Shown: positions 1 to 8,900 of the stretch, piece after piece
How the letters are laid out: each line of letters begins with the position of its first letter
How positions within the stretch are numbered: position 1 is the first letter of the stretch
Assembly (NCBI RefSeq): GCF_041361465.1
Contig: NZ_JBGKAC010000002.1
Location: forward strand, 124,001 to 188,000
Reading direction: 5' to 3'
Origin: Halobaculum sp. MBLA0143
GTDB lineage: Archaea; Halobacteriota; Halobacteria; Halobacteriales; Haloferacaceae
Length of the DNA stretch: 64,000 nt
Program-made: the position numbers and the translations under genes
The notes under the pieces: model-generated
Told to the model about the DNA's origin: nothing
Seen by the model: only the letters and a program-made list of their open reading frames with translations
Databases searched by the model: none

Positions 1-479
1 AGTTCCACGCCGTCCAAAGTGGCGCAGCCGAGCTTCCCGCCGACAGTGAAGGTGTTGGAGTACTGACTTTGGTACCTCTGATCGAGTGTGATTGGAACGT
101 CCCGTTCCTGGTACGCACCGGGCTGGGAGATCTTGTAGTACTCACCGGACGGCGGTCGTGCGTTTCTGAACTCACCGAAATAGATGTCTGGGTGGTCTTC
201 ACCCATCGTCACGGACTCGTCGACTTCGCGGAGCGAGTCGGCTCCGCCGAGAAGTTCCTCCCGTCGGTCGTTGTACTTGCGACGGAGGCCAACGTGGCGC
301 GACTCGCGCAGCGACTTTTCGAGTTCGTCTGCGGTCAACTCGTCACTCTCTGCTGCAACCTGTCCGGTGATGCCGCCCAGACCGATCACTGCACCGCCGA
401 GTCCGCCCGACGCTGCGAGTACGTCCCGTCTGGTGGTGTCCTGACGCTCCTGTGACATTTTGTCTCTGTTGTCTTCCAT
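1..479 (-). CDS. Tat-secreted protein of unknown function (N-terminal part)
   Basis: Reading leftwards from an ATG at 479, this frame runs open to the window edge, so only the first ~159 residues are present. Residues ~16-42 form a twin-arginine signal (RRDVLAASGG, then a Gly/Ala-rich hydrophobic stretch ending near GQVAAE), which predicts folded export. The mature part is charged, then has a Tyr/Gln-rich stretch (QRYQSQYSNTF). I do not recognise the family. A second in-frame ATG at 458 (MSQERQ) is a possible alternative start; both precede the Tat motif. An A/T-rich TATA-like element near 509-519 fits the ATG at 479. Confidence 0.75.
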   Translation of the reverse strand, partial: MEDNRDKMSQERQDTTRRDVLAASGGLGGAVIGLGGITGQVAAESDELTADELEKSLRESRHVGLRRKYNDRREELLGGADSLREVDESVTMGEDHPDIYFGEFRNARPPSGEYYKISQPGAYQERDVPITLDQRYQSQYSNTFTVGGKLGCATLDGVE

Positions 480-508
480 CGCAGCCACTGATATGCATTC
501 CCGGCATT

Positions 509-519
509 CATAGATTTTG
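509..519 (-). promoter_or_regulatory. TATA-like promoter element for the Tat-secreted protein
   Basis: On the minus strand the sequence reads tcaaaatctatg about 30 bp before the ATG at 479, the usual position of a haloarchaeal TATA box giving a very short leader. The whole 485-580 stretch is much richer in A+T than its surroundings. No other feature is seen between 480 and 664. Confidence 0.45.
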
Positions 520-664
520 AAGATCATGAAATGTGCATACTTATCAAGACTGAAAATAAATCATAGACTCTGTTTCTGATCTCAAGCTGACACTGACCAT
601 CCCGACAAGCGAGTGTAATTTGGGTCGTTCCGACGGACCAGGCTCTCTCGTGAGAACGACTCGT

Positions 665-1531
665 TTACTGGCCGTTCGAACGGCTGGGTTGTGGCGTCGA
701 TCCGTCACCAGAGTCTCCCTCCGGCGGGGGCGTCGGTGAGAGTCTCGCCGTGGACTCCTCACCGTCGAGTCCCGGCCGTCGTTCCCCCCGGACACGGGAC
801 CGTTCGAGAACGAGCTTGGCAGCCCCGCCAGTGACGGCAGCGACGACGACCCACAAGAGGAGTGCCGTCAACTCGCCGATGGCTGAGGCCACGAGAGAGT
901 CGGCGACGAGGCCAGTCACAAACACGAACACGGCGAACGGGAACAGTCCGAAGGCGTACAGCAGCATGTACGTCACTTGCATGTCGAGCACCATGTACGC
1001 CGTCAGCCGTTCGTGTCTGCCGGTGGCGACGTGGCTCCTGTAAAAGCGGGCCACCTGTGCGAGAACGACGGCCGCCCCGACGACCGCGACGGCCGGCCGT
1101 TCGAGCACGGCGAGCGCGCCGAGCAGTTCCGAGACGGTCCCGCCGCTCCGCCGACCGAGGCCCCCGTCGGTGGCGACGCCGGTCCCTACCCCGAGCACGA
1201 CAATCGACATGAGGATCGACACCGGAACGGCGAACCGGAGGTTCTTCGGGTAGATCGATGGCATCCCCGGGAGCGACACCCGGGAGTCCGCTCCGAAACG
1301 GTCGTCGATCCACCCGACCGGCCCCGGCAAGAAGAGGTTCCCACGGGCCTGAACCGTCTCTTCGGGCTTCGTGACCATCGCAACACCACCGTACAGGAGC
1401 CACACCGTCGCTAGGTCGAGAAACAGCCACACGCCGACCACACTGATCCCGGCGTCGAGCACGACAGCCGTGACCACGGCGAGCGCCACCGGAACCGCGA
1501 GAATCACAAAATCAATTTGTTCGTCGTCCAT
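665..1531 (-). CDS. Multi-pass membrane protein, uncharacterised
   Basis: A 288-residue protein with about six to seven hydrophobic segments: two or three within residues 8-52, one near 105-125, one near 140-160, two in 185-215 and one near 220-240. The last ~50 residues are a hydrophilic, Arg/Ser/Pro-rich cytoplasmic-type tail. No catalytic motif is visible. The segment with MSIVVLGVG between polar loops could suit a channel or integral accessory protein, but I cannot name the family. The start is supported by a TATA-like gatatactcc on the minus strand at about 1563-1573. It is transcribed divergently from the regulator at 1826. Confidence 0.8.
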   Translation of the reverse strand: MDDEQIDFVILAVPVALAVVTAVVLDAGISVVGVWLFLDLATVWLLYGGVAMVTKPEETVQARGNLFLPGPVGWIDDRFGADSRVSLPGMPSIYPKNLRFAVPVSILMSIVVLGVGTGVATDGGLGRRSGGTVSELLGALAVLERPAVAVVGAAVVLAQVARFYRSHVATGRHERLTAYMVLDMQVTYMLLYAFGLFPFAVFVFVTGLVADSLVASAIGELTALLLWVVVAAVTGGAAKLVLERSRVRGERRPGLDGEESTARLSPTPPPEGDSGDGSTPQPSRSNGQ

Positions 1532-1825
1532 TTCGAGTGCGTGCCGAGCGTATCGAGCCGTGGAGTATATCGCTTTCGATGGGTCGGCCCACTACTGAAC
1601 AGACGGCGTCTGCTCACGGGCACGAAACACCTGTTTACACGAGACGCGGGGAGAGAAAACCCGGGCTTTTCGAGCACACGCTTCCGGGTGTGTTCGGTCT
1701 CCCACGCCAGGAGACCGCGGTGAGGCCGGTCCCGGCTACCGACTGAGGAGGGATGATCTGATCGTTCAAGTCGACTAGATTGTCGTTCCGTAAGATACAC
1801 AACACAGCCCGACCCCGTGTGACGT

Positions 1826-2212
1826 GTGCCACAGTCGAGAGACGAACTGAAGACACCCGGTGAGGTGAACTCGGCCCCCGCTCCGGGCTCACACAAGGCG
1901 TCCGTCCTCGCGCTCCTCGTCCGCGATCCGGACACGGGCTACGAGCCCAGAGAGATCACGGCCGAGACGCCCGTCCCGCAGTCCAGCGTGTACAAAGTCC
2001 TCCAGCGACTCCGTGAGAGGGACTTGATCGAGAAGCTCTCTGGGCACTATCTCGTGAACCCCGACCGTGTCGACGAGATCGAGGACATGGTGTTGACGAG
2101 TCGACAGATGGCCGTCGTCGAGACCGTCAGCACCCGGAACACCGCGCCGGAGGAGGTCGACGCGCCCGAGCCAGAGGAGATCGGAGTGCCGGACGACGTT
2201 CTCTCCGAGTAG
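1826..2212 (+). CDS. Small winged-helix (MarR-like) transcriptional regulator
   Basis: A 128-residue protein with a GTG start. Residues ~28-80 form a winged helix: VLALLVRDPD, then TPVPQSSVYKVLQRLRERDLIEK as turn and recognition helix, then a wing (LSGHYLVNP). This matches haloarchaeal MarR/TrmB-type HTH proteins that test promoter occupancy by pairing short helices. The C-terminal ~40 residues are acidic and probably disordered. A TATA-like aagatacac at ~1789-1797 lies about 30 bp before the GTG. The divergent neighbour at 665-1531 or the downstream ABC pair could be its targets; the sequence does not decide which. Confidence 0.75.
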   Translation: MPQSRDELKTPGEVNSAPAPGSHKASVLALLVRDPDTGYEPREITAETPVPQSSVYKVLQRLRERDLIEKLSGHYLVNPDRVDEIEDMVLTSRQMAVVETVSTRNTAPEEVDAPEPEEIGVPDDVLSE

Positions 2213-2447
2213 CCCGCGGGCGACCGGGAGTGATACCCCGAGCGGTGAGTCGCACCGAGGCTGTAGATCACCGCCCGCAATCGCCACTGACGGGGACTTT
2301 CCCGTCGGCCACCTGTCCGTCGTCGTGCTGTTCCCGACGCACCTCCTGGCGGCGGCGCTGCTCGGTCGCGTCGCGCGGTGATCGCCGTGATTTCCCGAAA
2401 GCGAACGCTGCGAAAATTATATGAGGTGTGAGTCACTTCCGTCGGTC

Positions 2448-3266
2448 GTGACAGACGGCTACGCCATCGAGACGACGAATCTCTCGAAGTCGTTCGAGGA
2501 GACGACCGCGGTCGACGGCGTCTCGCTGCAGGTGCCACGGGGGTCGATCTACGGGTTTCTCGGGCCGAACGGTGCCGGCAAGACGACGACCATGCGGATG
2601 TTGGCGACGATGACGGAGCCGTCCGGGGGGAGCGCTCGCGTCGCCGGCCACGACATCGCCGACCGCGAGCGTGTGGTGACGGAGCTGGGCTACCTCCCAG
2701 AGGACGCCCCGGTGTACGACGAGTTGACGGGCGGAGAACAGCTCCGACACGCCGCTCGGCTCCGGGACGTGCCGGACGCGACCGAACGGATCGACGACTT
2801 ACTCGCCCGGTTCGGGCTCCAGGAGGCCCGCGACCGCCGGATCGACTCCTACTCGAAGGGGATGCGTCGGAAGCTGGGACTGATCCAGACGTTGTTGCAC
2901 GACCCGACCGTGTTGCTGTTGGACGAGCCGACCTCCGGGCTGGACCCCCGCGCCGCCCGGACGATGCGAGAGACGCTGTCGGGACTGGCCGACGACGACG
3001 TGACGATCCTCCTGTCGAGTCACGTCCTGTCGGTCGTCGACAGCGTCGCCGACCGGGTGGGCGTCCTCTCGGACGGGCGACTGTTGGAGGAGGCGCCGCC
3101 GTCGGAGCTGAAGGCGCGCGTCGACGACACGAGCGACCAGACGCTGGAAGACGCCTTCTTCGAGGTGACTGCCGACGGCACGACGACGGGGTTCGAGCGA
3201 GACGGGACAGAGCCGAAGCGAACCACTGGTGCCAGTGCCGGTGCCACGACCGACGGCGAGGAGTGA
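2448..3266 (+). CDS. ABC-2 type transporter ATP-binding protein
   Basis: The nucleotide-binding subunit of an ABC-2 (NatA-like) transporter, energising the permease encoded 3 bp downstream. Walker A GPNGAGKTT is near residue 40, the signature reads YSKGMRRKL, Walker B is VLLLDEPTSGLD and the switch His is in LLSSHVL. About 272 residues is normal for the family, with a short Thr/Gly-rich C-terminal tail. I prefer the GTG at 2448 (VTDGYAIE) to the upstream ATG at 2421, because the A/T-rich aaaattat at 2413-2420 looks like the TATA box and would put the transcript start just before 2448. Substrate is unknown. Confidence 0.88.
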   Translation: MTDGYAIETTNLSKSFEETTAVDGVSLQVPRGSIYGFLGPNGAGKTTTMRMLATMTEPSGGSARVAGHDIADRERVVTELGYLPEDAPVYDELTGGEQLRHAARLRDVPDATERIDDLLARFGLQEARDRRIDSYSKGMRRKLGLIQTLLHDPTVLLLDEPTSGLDPRAARTMRETLSGLADDDVTILLSSHVLSVVDSVADRVGVLSDGRLLEEAPPSELKARVDDTSDQTLEDAFFEVTADGTTTGFERDGTEPKRTTGASAGATTDGEE

Positions 3267-3269
3267 CCG

Positions 3270-4889
3270 ATGGGCGGGTTCTCACTCCGGACCGCGCTGG
3301 AACTGATCCGGATCGACTTTCGGCGACAACGCCGGGCGTTGTTCTCGGAGCCGTTTTCCATCCTGTTGCTCGCGGTGCCGGCGGTGTTCGGTGCCGTCGC
3401 CGTCGTCGGCGAGGTCCCCGTCCCCGGGCTGTCGGCCGTGTGGTCGGAGCCGGGGGCCTACCAGTACGGGCGCCAGGTGGCCGCCGGCGAGGAGCCGACG
3501 TTCCGCGGGCAGGTCCGGATTGCCACCGGGCTGTTGGTGGTCGCGACGGTGTACCTCACGACGATCAGAGACATCCAGGCCGACCTGGACGTGGACAACG
3601 GGCTGGAACTGTACGCACTCGGCCGTGAGCCGGTGTCGACCGTCACCGCCGAGTTGGTGGGGTCTGCCGCGGTCGGAGCGCGACTCGCCGGGCCGGCGGC
3701 GCTCGCGGGCGTCGTCGCGTTCGCGGTCGGGAGCGGTCGGCTCCTCGTGATCCCCCTCGGCGTCGCGGCGGTGGCGGCGTTGTTCCTGTCTGCGACTGCG
3801 GTGACGCTCCTCGTCACGACCGTCGGACGGTGGGCGTTGGCGGAGTCGGCGTTCGTCTACCGGATTCGACGGCTGTTGGGTGGGCTCGTGCTCGGGGGGT
3901 TCGTCGTTGCGATTACGTCGTTCCGCCGGACGGGCGACGCGCTCTCCGGGACGCCGGTGACATGGTTCGCGGACGTGGTGTTCCTCGCCGCCGGGCTGCC
4001 CGGGTCGGCGACACACGCCGGGGTGGCGCTCGCCGCCGGCGTGGTCGTCCCCGCGGTCACAATCGTGGTCGCTGCCGGTCCGCGGCGTCGGCTCCGCCTG
4101 CGCGACACGGTCGAGGTGACCGGTTCGTCGCTGGGGCTGGGCGAACGGCTCGTCGCACCCCTCGCACGGGTCGTCGGCCGGCAGACCGCCGGCGTCGCCG
4201 TCACCGTCTGGCTCCGAGTGCGGCGCAGACCCCGACAGCTGCTGTACACGCTCGCGTTGGCCAGCATCACCGTCGGCGCCGCGATCGACGTGGCGCCCAT
4301 CGTGGGCGTCCCGGTGTCGGCGGCGGTGGCGACGTACCTCCCGGCCGCCGCCGGGGTGACGCCCAGCATCAACCCGATCGCCAACGACGGCGTCGGACTC
4401 CCGTACACGATGACGACCCCGGAGGGGCCACGACACCTCGTCCACGGCTACGGCCTCGCCGTCTGGCTCCCGTCGGCCGTTCTGGCCGCCGGTGCGGTCG
4501 TCGTCGCGGCCGCCGTCGAGGGTGATCCGGCGGGGTCGACCGCGGTCGCCGTCTTCGTCGCCGTCGTCGGGACGACGACCGCCGTCGCCCTCTCGCTCGC
4601 CTTCGGCGCCGTGTTCCCCAGCTACGACGGTACGTCCCCGACGGCGAACCACGACCTCCAGACGCCGGCCGCCCAGGCAGCCGCGGCGGTGCTCCTCGCC
4701 GTGACAGTGACTTCGTTGCCGGCACTCGTCGGTCTCCGGGCGCTCGCGGCCGGCGAGACGGCGTTCGCCGTCCCCGCAGAGCTCGCGGCCGTCGTCGGCC
4801 TCGGCGCCACCACCCTGCTCGCCGCCGTCGTCGCCGTCGTGTGCTCGAAGGCGGCCGTCAGACGGATCCGGGGGTACGAACCGGAGTAG
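3270..4889 (+). CDS. ABC-2 type transporter permease
   Basis: A 539-residue membrane protein starting 3 bp after the ATPase gene, so the two are almost certainly one operon. It has a charged N-terminus (RIDFRRQRRALF) followed by hydrophobic segments near 30-50 and 90-105, then a dense set between 130 and 260, and a second set from ~320 to the end (about 12 in all). That layout fits two fused permease halves or an enlarged ABC-2 permease. Long Ala/Val/Gly runs dominate. Neighbouring genes do not indicate a substrate; lipid, drug or polysaccharide export are all possible. Confidence 0.8.
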   Translation: MGGFSLRTALELIRIDFRRQRRALFSEPFSILLLAVPAVFGAVAVVGEVPVPGLSAVWSEPGAYQYGRQVAAGEEPTFRGQVRIATGLLVVATVYLTTIRDIQADLDVDNGLELYALGREPVSTVTAELVGSAAVGARLAGPAALAGVVAFAVGSGRLLVIPLGVAAVAALFLSATAVTLLVTTVGRWALAESAFVYRIRRLLGGLVLGGFVVAITSFRRTGDALSGTPVTWFADVVFLAAGLPGSATHAGVALAAGVVVPAVTIVVAAGPRRRLRLRDTVEVTGSSLGLGERLVAPLARVVGRQTAGVAVTVWLRVRRRPRQLLYTLALASITVGAAIDVAPIVGVPVSAAVATYLPAAAGVTPSINPIANDGVGLPYTMTTPEGPRHLVHGYGLAVWLPSAVLAAGAVVVAAAVEGDPAGSTAVAVFVAVVGTTTAVALSLAFGAVFPSYDGTSPTANHDLQTPAAQAAAAVLLAVTVTSLPALVGLRALAAGETAFAVPAELAAVVGLGATTLLAAVVAVVCSKAAVRRIRGYEPE

Positions 4890-4918
4890 TCGCCGGCGAC
4901 TCGGGGGCCGCCCGCGAG

Positions 4919-5734
4919 TCAGTCGTCCGCGAGGAACGGGAAGGTGCCGGCGTCGAAGGCGTCGGCGCCGAAGTCGGTGATCGTGCGGTGGGGGAGCAGC
5001 CTGGGGAACTGACAGACGGCGGCGTCCTTCCAGTCGGGGAAGATCACGCGGTCGCCGGCCCGGTGTCGCTCCCAGGTCGTTCGGGCCACGTCCACCGGGT
5101 CGTGAGTGAGCCCGTCTGCGACGCCGCTGTCGGCCATGCCGCCCTGCTCGACGAACTCCGTGTCGACCGCCGTCGGGCAGACGACGGAGACGGTGATCCC
5201 CTCCGGCTCCAGCTCGGCTGCCAGTGCCCGGGCGAAGAAGTTGACGTACGCCTTGGTCGCGGCGTACGTCGCCGCCCGCGGCGCCGGGTAGTAGCCCGCC
5301 GCCGAGCCGACGAGCACTACGCCGCCACGACCCCGCTCCACGAGTCCGGGGACCACGCGGGCCGCCAACTCCGTCGTCGCGGTGGCGTTCACCCGGACCT
5401 CCGAGCGCAGCGTCTCCGGGTCCGACTCCGCGACCGGGCCGTACGTCGGGAACCCGGCGCTGTCGACGAGCCGCGTCACGGTGTGGTCCGTCGCCTGCAC
5501 TCGGTCGTGGAGCCGGGCGACGCCGTCGGGGTCCGAGAGATCCTGCGGCAACACCGTCGTCGTGACACCGTACTCCGACTCGGCCTCCCGTGCCACGTCG
5601 CGGAGCCGTTGCTCGCGGCGCGCCGTCAACAGGAGGTCGTAGCCGTCTGCGGCGGCCTCCAACGCCAGTGCCGCCCCGATTCCGCTGGAGGCGCCCGTCA
5701 CCAGTGCCGCGTCCGCGTCGGTCGTGTCGGCCAT
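4919..5734 (-). CDS. Short-chain dehydrogenase/reductase (SDR)
   Basis: A classical SDR of 271 residues, NAD(P)-dependent. The cofactor motif TGASSGIG is near residue 12, an Asn-containing strand follows, the active-site Ser is in VGSAAGY and the catalytic pair is YAATK. The C-terminal extension (RAGDRVIFPDW) is typical of the DltE/YohF-like subgroup. The frame is open upstream, but the ATG at 5734 (MADTTDADAALVTG) puts the Rossmann motif at the normal position. It ends 30 bp from the convergent permease gene and is divergent from the large sensor at 5921. Substrate unknown. Confidence 0.88.
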   Translation of the reverse strand: MADTTDADAALVTGASSGIGAALALEAAADGYDLLLTARREQRLRDVAREAESEYGVTTTVLPQDLSDPDGVARLHDRVQATDHTVTRLVDSAGFPTYGPVAESDPETLRSEVRVNATATTELAARVVPGLVERGRGGVVLVGSAAGYYPAPRAATYAATKAYVNFFARALAAELEPEGITVSVVCPTAVDTEFVEQGGMADSGVADGLTHDPVDVARTTWERHRAGDRVIFPDWKDAAVCQFPRLLPHRTITDFGADAFDAGTFPFLADD

Positions 5735-5920
5735 CGTCTGTCGGTGGGGACGCACCCACTTCAACCGCCGGCCGTCGGGCGACTCGACCGTCGGGTCCCG
5801 TCGATCGGACGGAGCGGTGGGCGAGACGACACGAGCGACGGGGAAGGGGGCGCGAGACGGTCGTCTCGTCGACGAGAGTCCGACAGGATTCAACCCGTTG
5901 GAACTCGTACCGTCGGCCGA

Positions 5921-8900
5921 ATGGGAGACACCGGCCGGGGAGACGACTCGTCTGGAGCCTTCGACGGCGTCGTAGGGTCACTCGCGGACCCAGTCTGTGC
6001 GCTGGACGGCGAACTCCGTGTCGTCCGGGTGAACGACGCCCTGACGGAGCTGACGGGCTACGACCGAGAGACGCTGACCGGACGGTCGCTGGGAGACCTG
6101 TTGGCGCCCGGCGGCACGGTGGACGACCGGCTCCGAGCGGTCGTGGCCGGCGAACGCGAGGAGGCGCGGCTGTCCGTCCCGTTGGTGACACGCGCCGGCT
6201 CGCGGCGGCGGACGGAGCTGAACGCCTCCCGACGGCCGGAGGGTGACGGCTGTCTGTGTGTGTTCCGGCGGACCGACCGCCGCGAGTGGGAGCGGCGCAG
6301 ACTGGAGACGACACGGCGCGTCCTCACCCGCGTGTTGCGCCACAACGTCCGCAACGAACTCGACGTGATCCAGAGCCACGCCGAGGTGGTGGCCGAGACG
6401 GACGCCGTCGCCGACCACGGTGCGGTGATCCGTCGCCGGGCCGAACGACTGCTGGCACACAGCCAGAAGGCGCGGGCGTTCGAGGAACGGGTCGGTCACG
6501 ACCGACTGGAACGGGTCGACCTCCGACGGCTCGTCGACGACGCGGTCGCCGCCGCCGCAGACGGGGCGGACGTGACGGTGTCTGTCGCGCTGGACGAGCC
6601 GCGCGAGGTAGTGGCACACACGGACGTGGACGCCGCGATCCGGGAGCTGGTGGCGAACGCGGTCGAGCACGCCCCCGCCGACGAGACGCCGCGGGTGGAG
6701 ATCTGGGCGGAAGACCGCGGCGACAGACAGACGCTGTTCGTGGAAGACACCGCGGGCGGCATCTCCGACCACGAGATCGACGTGTTACGCCGCGGGACGG
6801 AGACGCCGTTCGACCACGGCAGCGGCGTCGGCCTGTGGCTCGTCCGGTGGCTCGTCGACGCCTCCGGCGCGGAGCTGATCGCTCACACCACCCGCGAGGG
6901 GTCGTTGTTCGGCGTCGAGTTCGAGACGGCGTTCGACGCCGTCGACCGGGCGGGTGACGGCTCGCCGGTCCGGGCGGGTGACGAGACGGACGAGCCGACC
7001 GCCGTCGGTCGGGTGCGCGAAGAGCTGGTCGGCGAGCGGGAGCCGGTGGTGCGACGGCTGTCGGAGACGCTCACGGACGTCTCCCGGGTCGGCGGCCAGA
7101 CGGTGCTGTTGACTGGCGAGCCGGGTGTCGGGAAGACGGCCGTCGTCGACCGGTTCCGTGGGTCCGTCGCCGCCGGCGACGCCCGCGTGATCGGCGGGCG
7201 GTGTCGCCCGGCCACGACGGAGCCGCTGACGGTGTTCCGAGAGGCGTTCGACGGCTCGCTGGGCGGTGAGGCCGCCGCGGCGCTGACCGACCCGGAGCCG
7301 TTGCGGGCCGACGACCCGGAGACGGCCGTCCGGCGACGACGGGCGTTGTTCTCGGCCGTCACGGACGCCGTCCGCGACGCCGTCGCCGACAGCCCCGTCC
7401 TGCTCGTCTTGGAGGAGCTCCACCTCGCCGACCGGGAGTCGCTGGCTCTGTTGGAACACCTCGTCGCCGAGGTGGGTCAGTGGGGGCAGCCGTTGTTCGT
7501 GCTCGCGACCGCCGGCGTCGCCGCCGACGAGGCGCCGCCGGAGAAGCTCCAGGACGTGTTCGACCGAGTGGCCGAGAGCCGTGGCGAGGTGGTGGCGTTG
7601 GAACGGCTGGACCGCGAGGCCGTCAGCGAACTGCTGGCCGCCGGGCTGTCCGTCGACCGGGTGCCGCCGTCGCTGGCCGCGGCCACCCACGACCGGACGG
7701 ACGGCGTGCCGTTGCTCGTGCAGGCGGTGACACGCCAGTTGGCCGACAGGTACGGGACGGGCGACACGGCGGCGCTACCGAGCGATCTCTCGGCGATCGC
7801 CGTGCCGGCGTCGTTGGAGTCGGCCGTCGACGCCCGGCTGTCGGAGCTGGACCCGGAGACGGAGACGGTGATCGAGACCGGTGCGGTGTTGGGGAAGACT
7901 ACGTTCGACGAGCTCCGGGCCGCGACACACCTCGGGGAGTCGGAGCTCGTCGCCCGGATCGACGACCTAGTCGCCCGAGGGCTGTGGCACCGGACGGAGG
8001 CACGGCTCGCCTTCGGCGAACGGGTGGTCCGCGAACGGGTGCGCGACCGGCTGTCGCCGGAGCGCGAGCGGACACTCCACCGCCGGGCGATTCGGGCGAT
8101 CCGGACGGTCTACGACGACCTGGCCCCACACGCCGGGCGGCTGGCGACCCACCACGCCGCCCTCGGCGCGTCCGCGACGGCCGCGGCGTGGGAGTGGCGT
8201 GCCGGTCGTCGGGCCGCCCAGTCGCACGCGTACGAGGAGGCCGTGGGACGGTACCGAGCCGCACGCGATCGCGCCGGCGACGTGACGAACCTCCCGACGA
8301 CGTTCGCCGCGGACTTCGCCCGGGCGCTTCGAGTGACCGGCGACCCGGACCGCGCGCAGGCCGTCGCCGCCGCCGGTCTCGCCGTTCTCGACGGGACCGA
8401 GGGTGGTGAGGTCGACAGTGACGCCGCAGGGGTCGCGCACCTCGACGGCGACGACGACCGGGTCGACACCGCCGGGCCGGAGCCACGGCCGGACGACGAG
8501 GGGACGACCGTCGGCGGGCGACTGTCGAACGAGTTGGCGACGGTCCAGCGCAACTGGGGACGGAAGGAGGCGGCACGCGCCGCCTCGCGCCGACAGCGTG
8601 CCGTCGGCGCGACCGCGGACGAACTCGACGCCAGACTACGGCTGGCGGCGATGGACCGTGTCGACGGCGACTGGGCGACCGCTCGCGAGACGTACGAGCG
8701 GGCGCTGACCGTCGCTCGCCGGGAGGGGCTGCCGGCGCGGGAGGCAGACGCCCTCAGTGGGCTCGGAACCGTCGCGGTCGACCAGAGCCGACACGTGGAC
8801 GCGGAGGCGCGGTACCGAGCGAGCCTGGAGATCCGCCGCGACCTGGACGACCGCGTCGGCGAGTCGGCCGGGCTCAACAACCTCGGCGTCGTGGCGTACG

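Noticed and set aside
4841-5920. An N-terminal extension of the kinase-ATPase-TPR protein back to 4841
   Set aside because: The upstream part is antisense to the SDR gene, has shadow-like composition, and the ATG at 5921 directly precedes the PAS domain.
3282-6314. A 1010-residue minus-strand open frame over the permease and the start of the sensor kinase
   Set aside because: It lies opposite several well-supported genes, is extremely Arg/Pro-rich and has no domain. High G+C creates such shadow frames; the same applies to long frames opposite the giant secreted protein (29389-31308), KatG and the acyl-CoA ligase.
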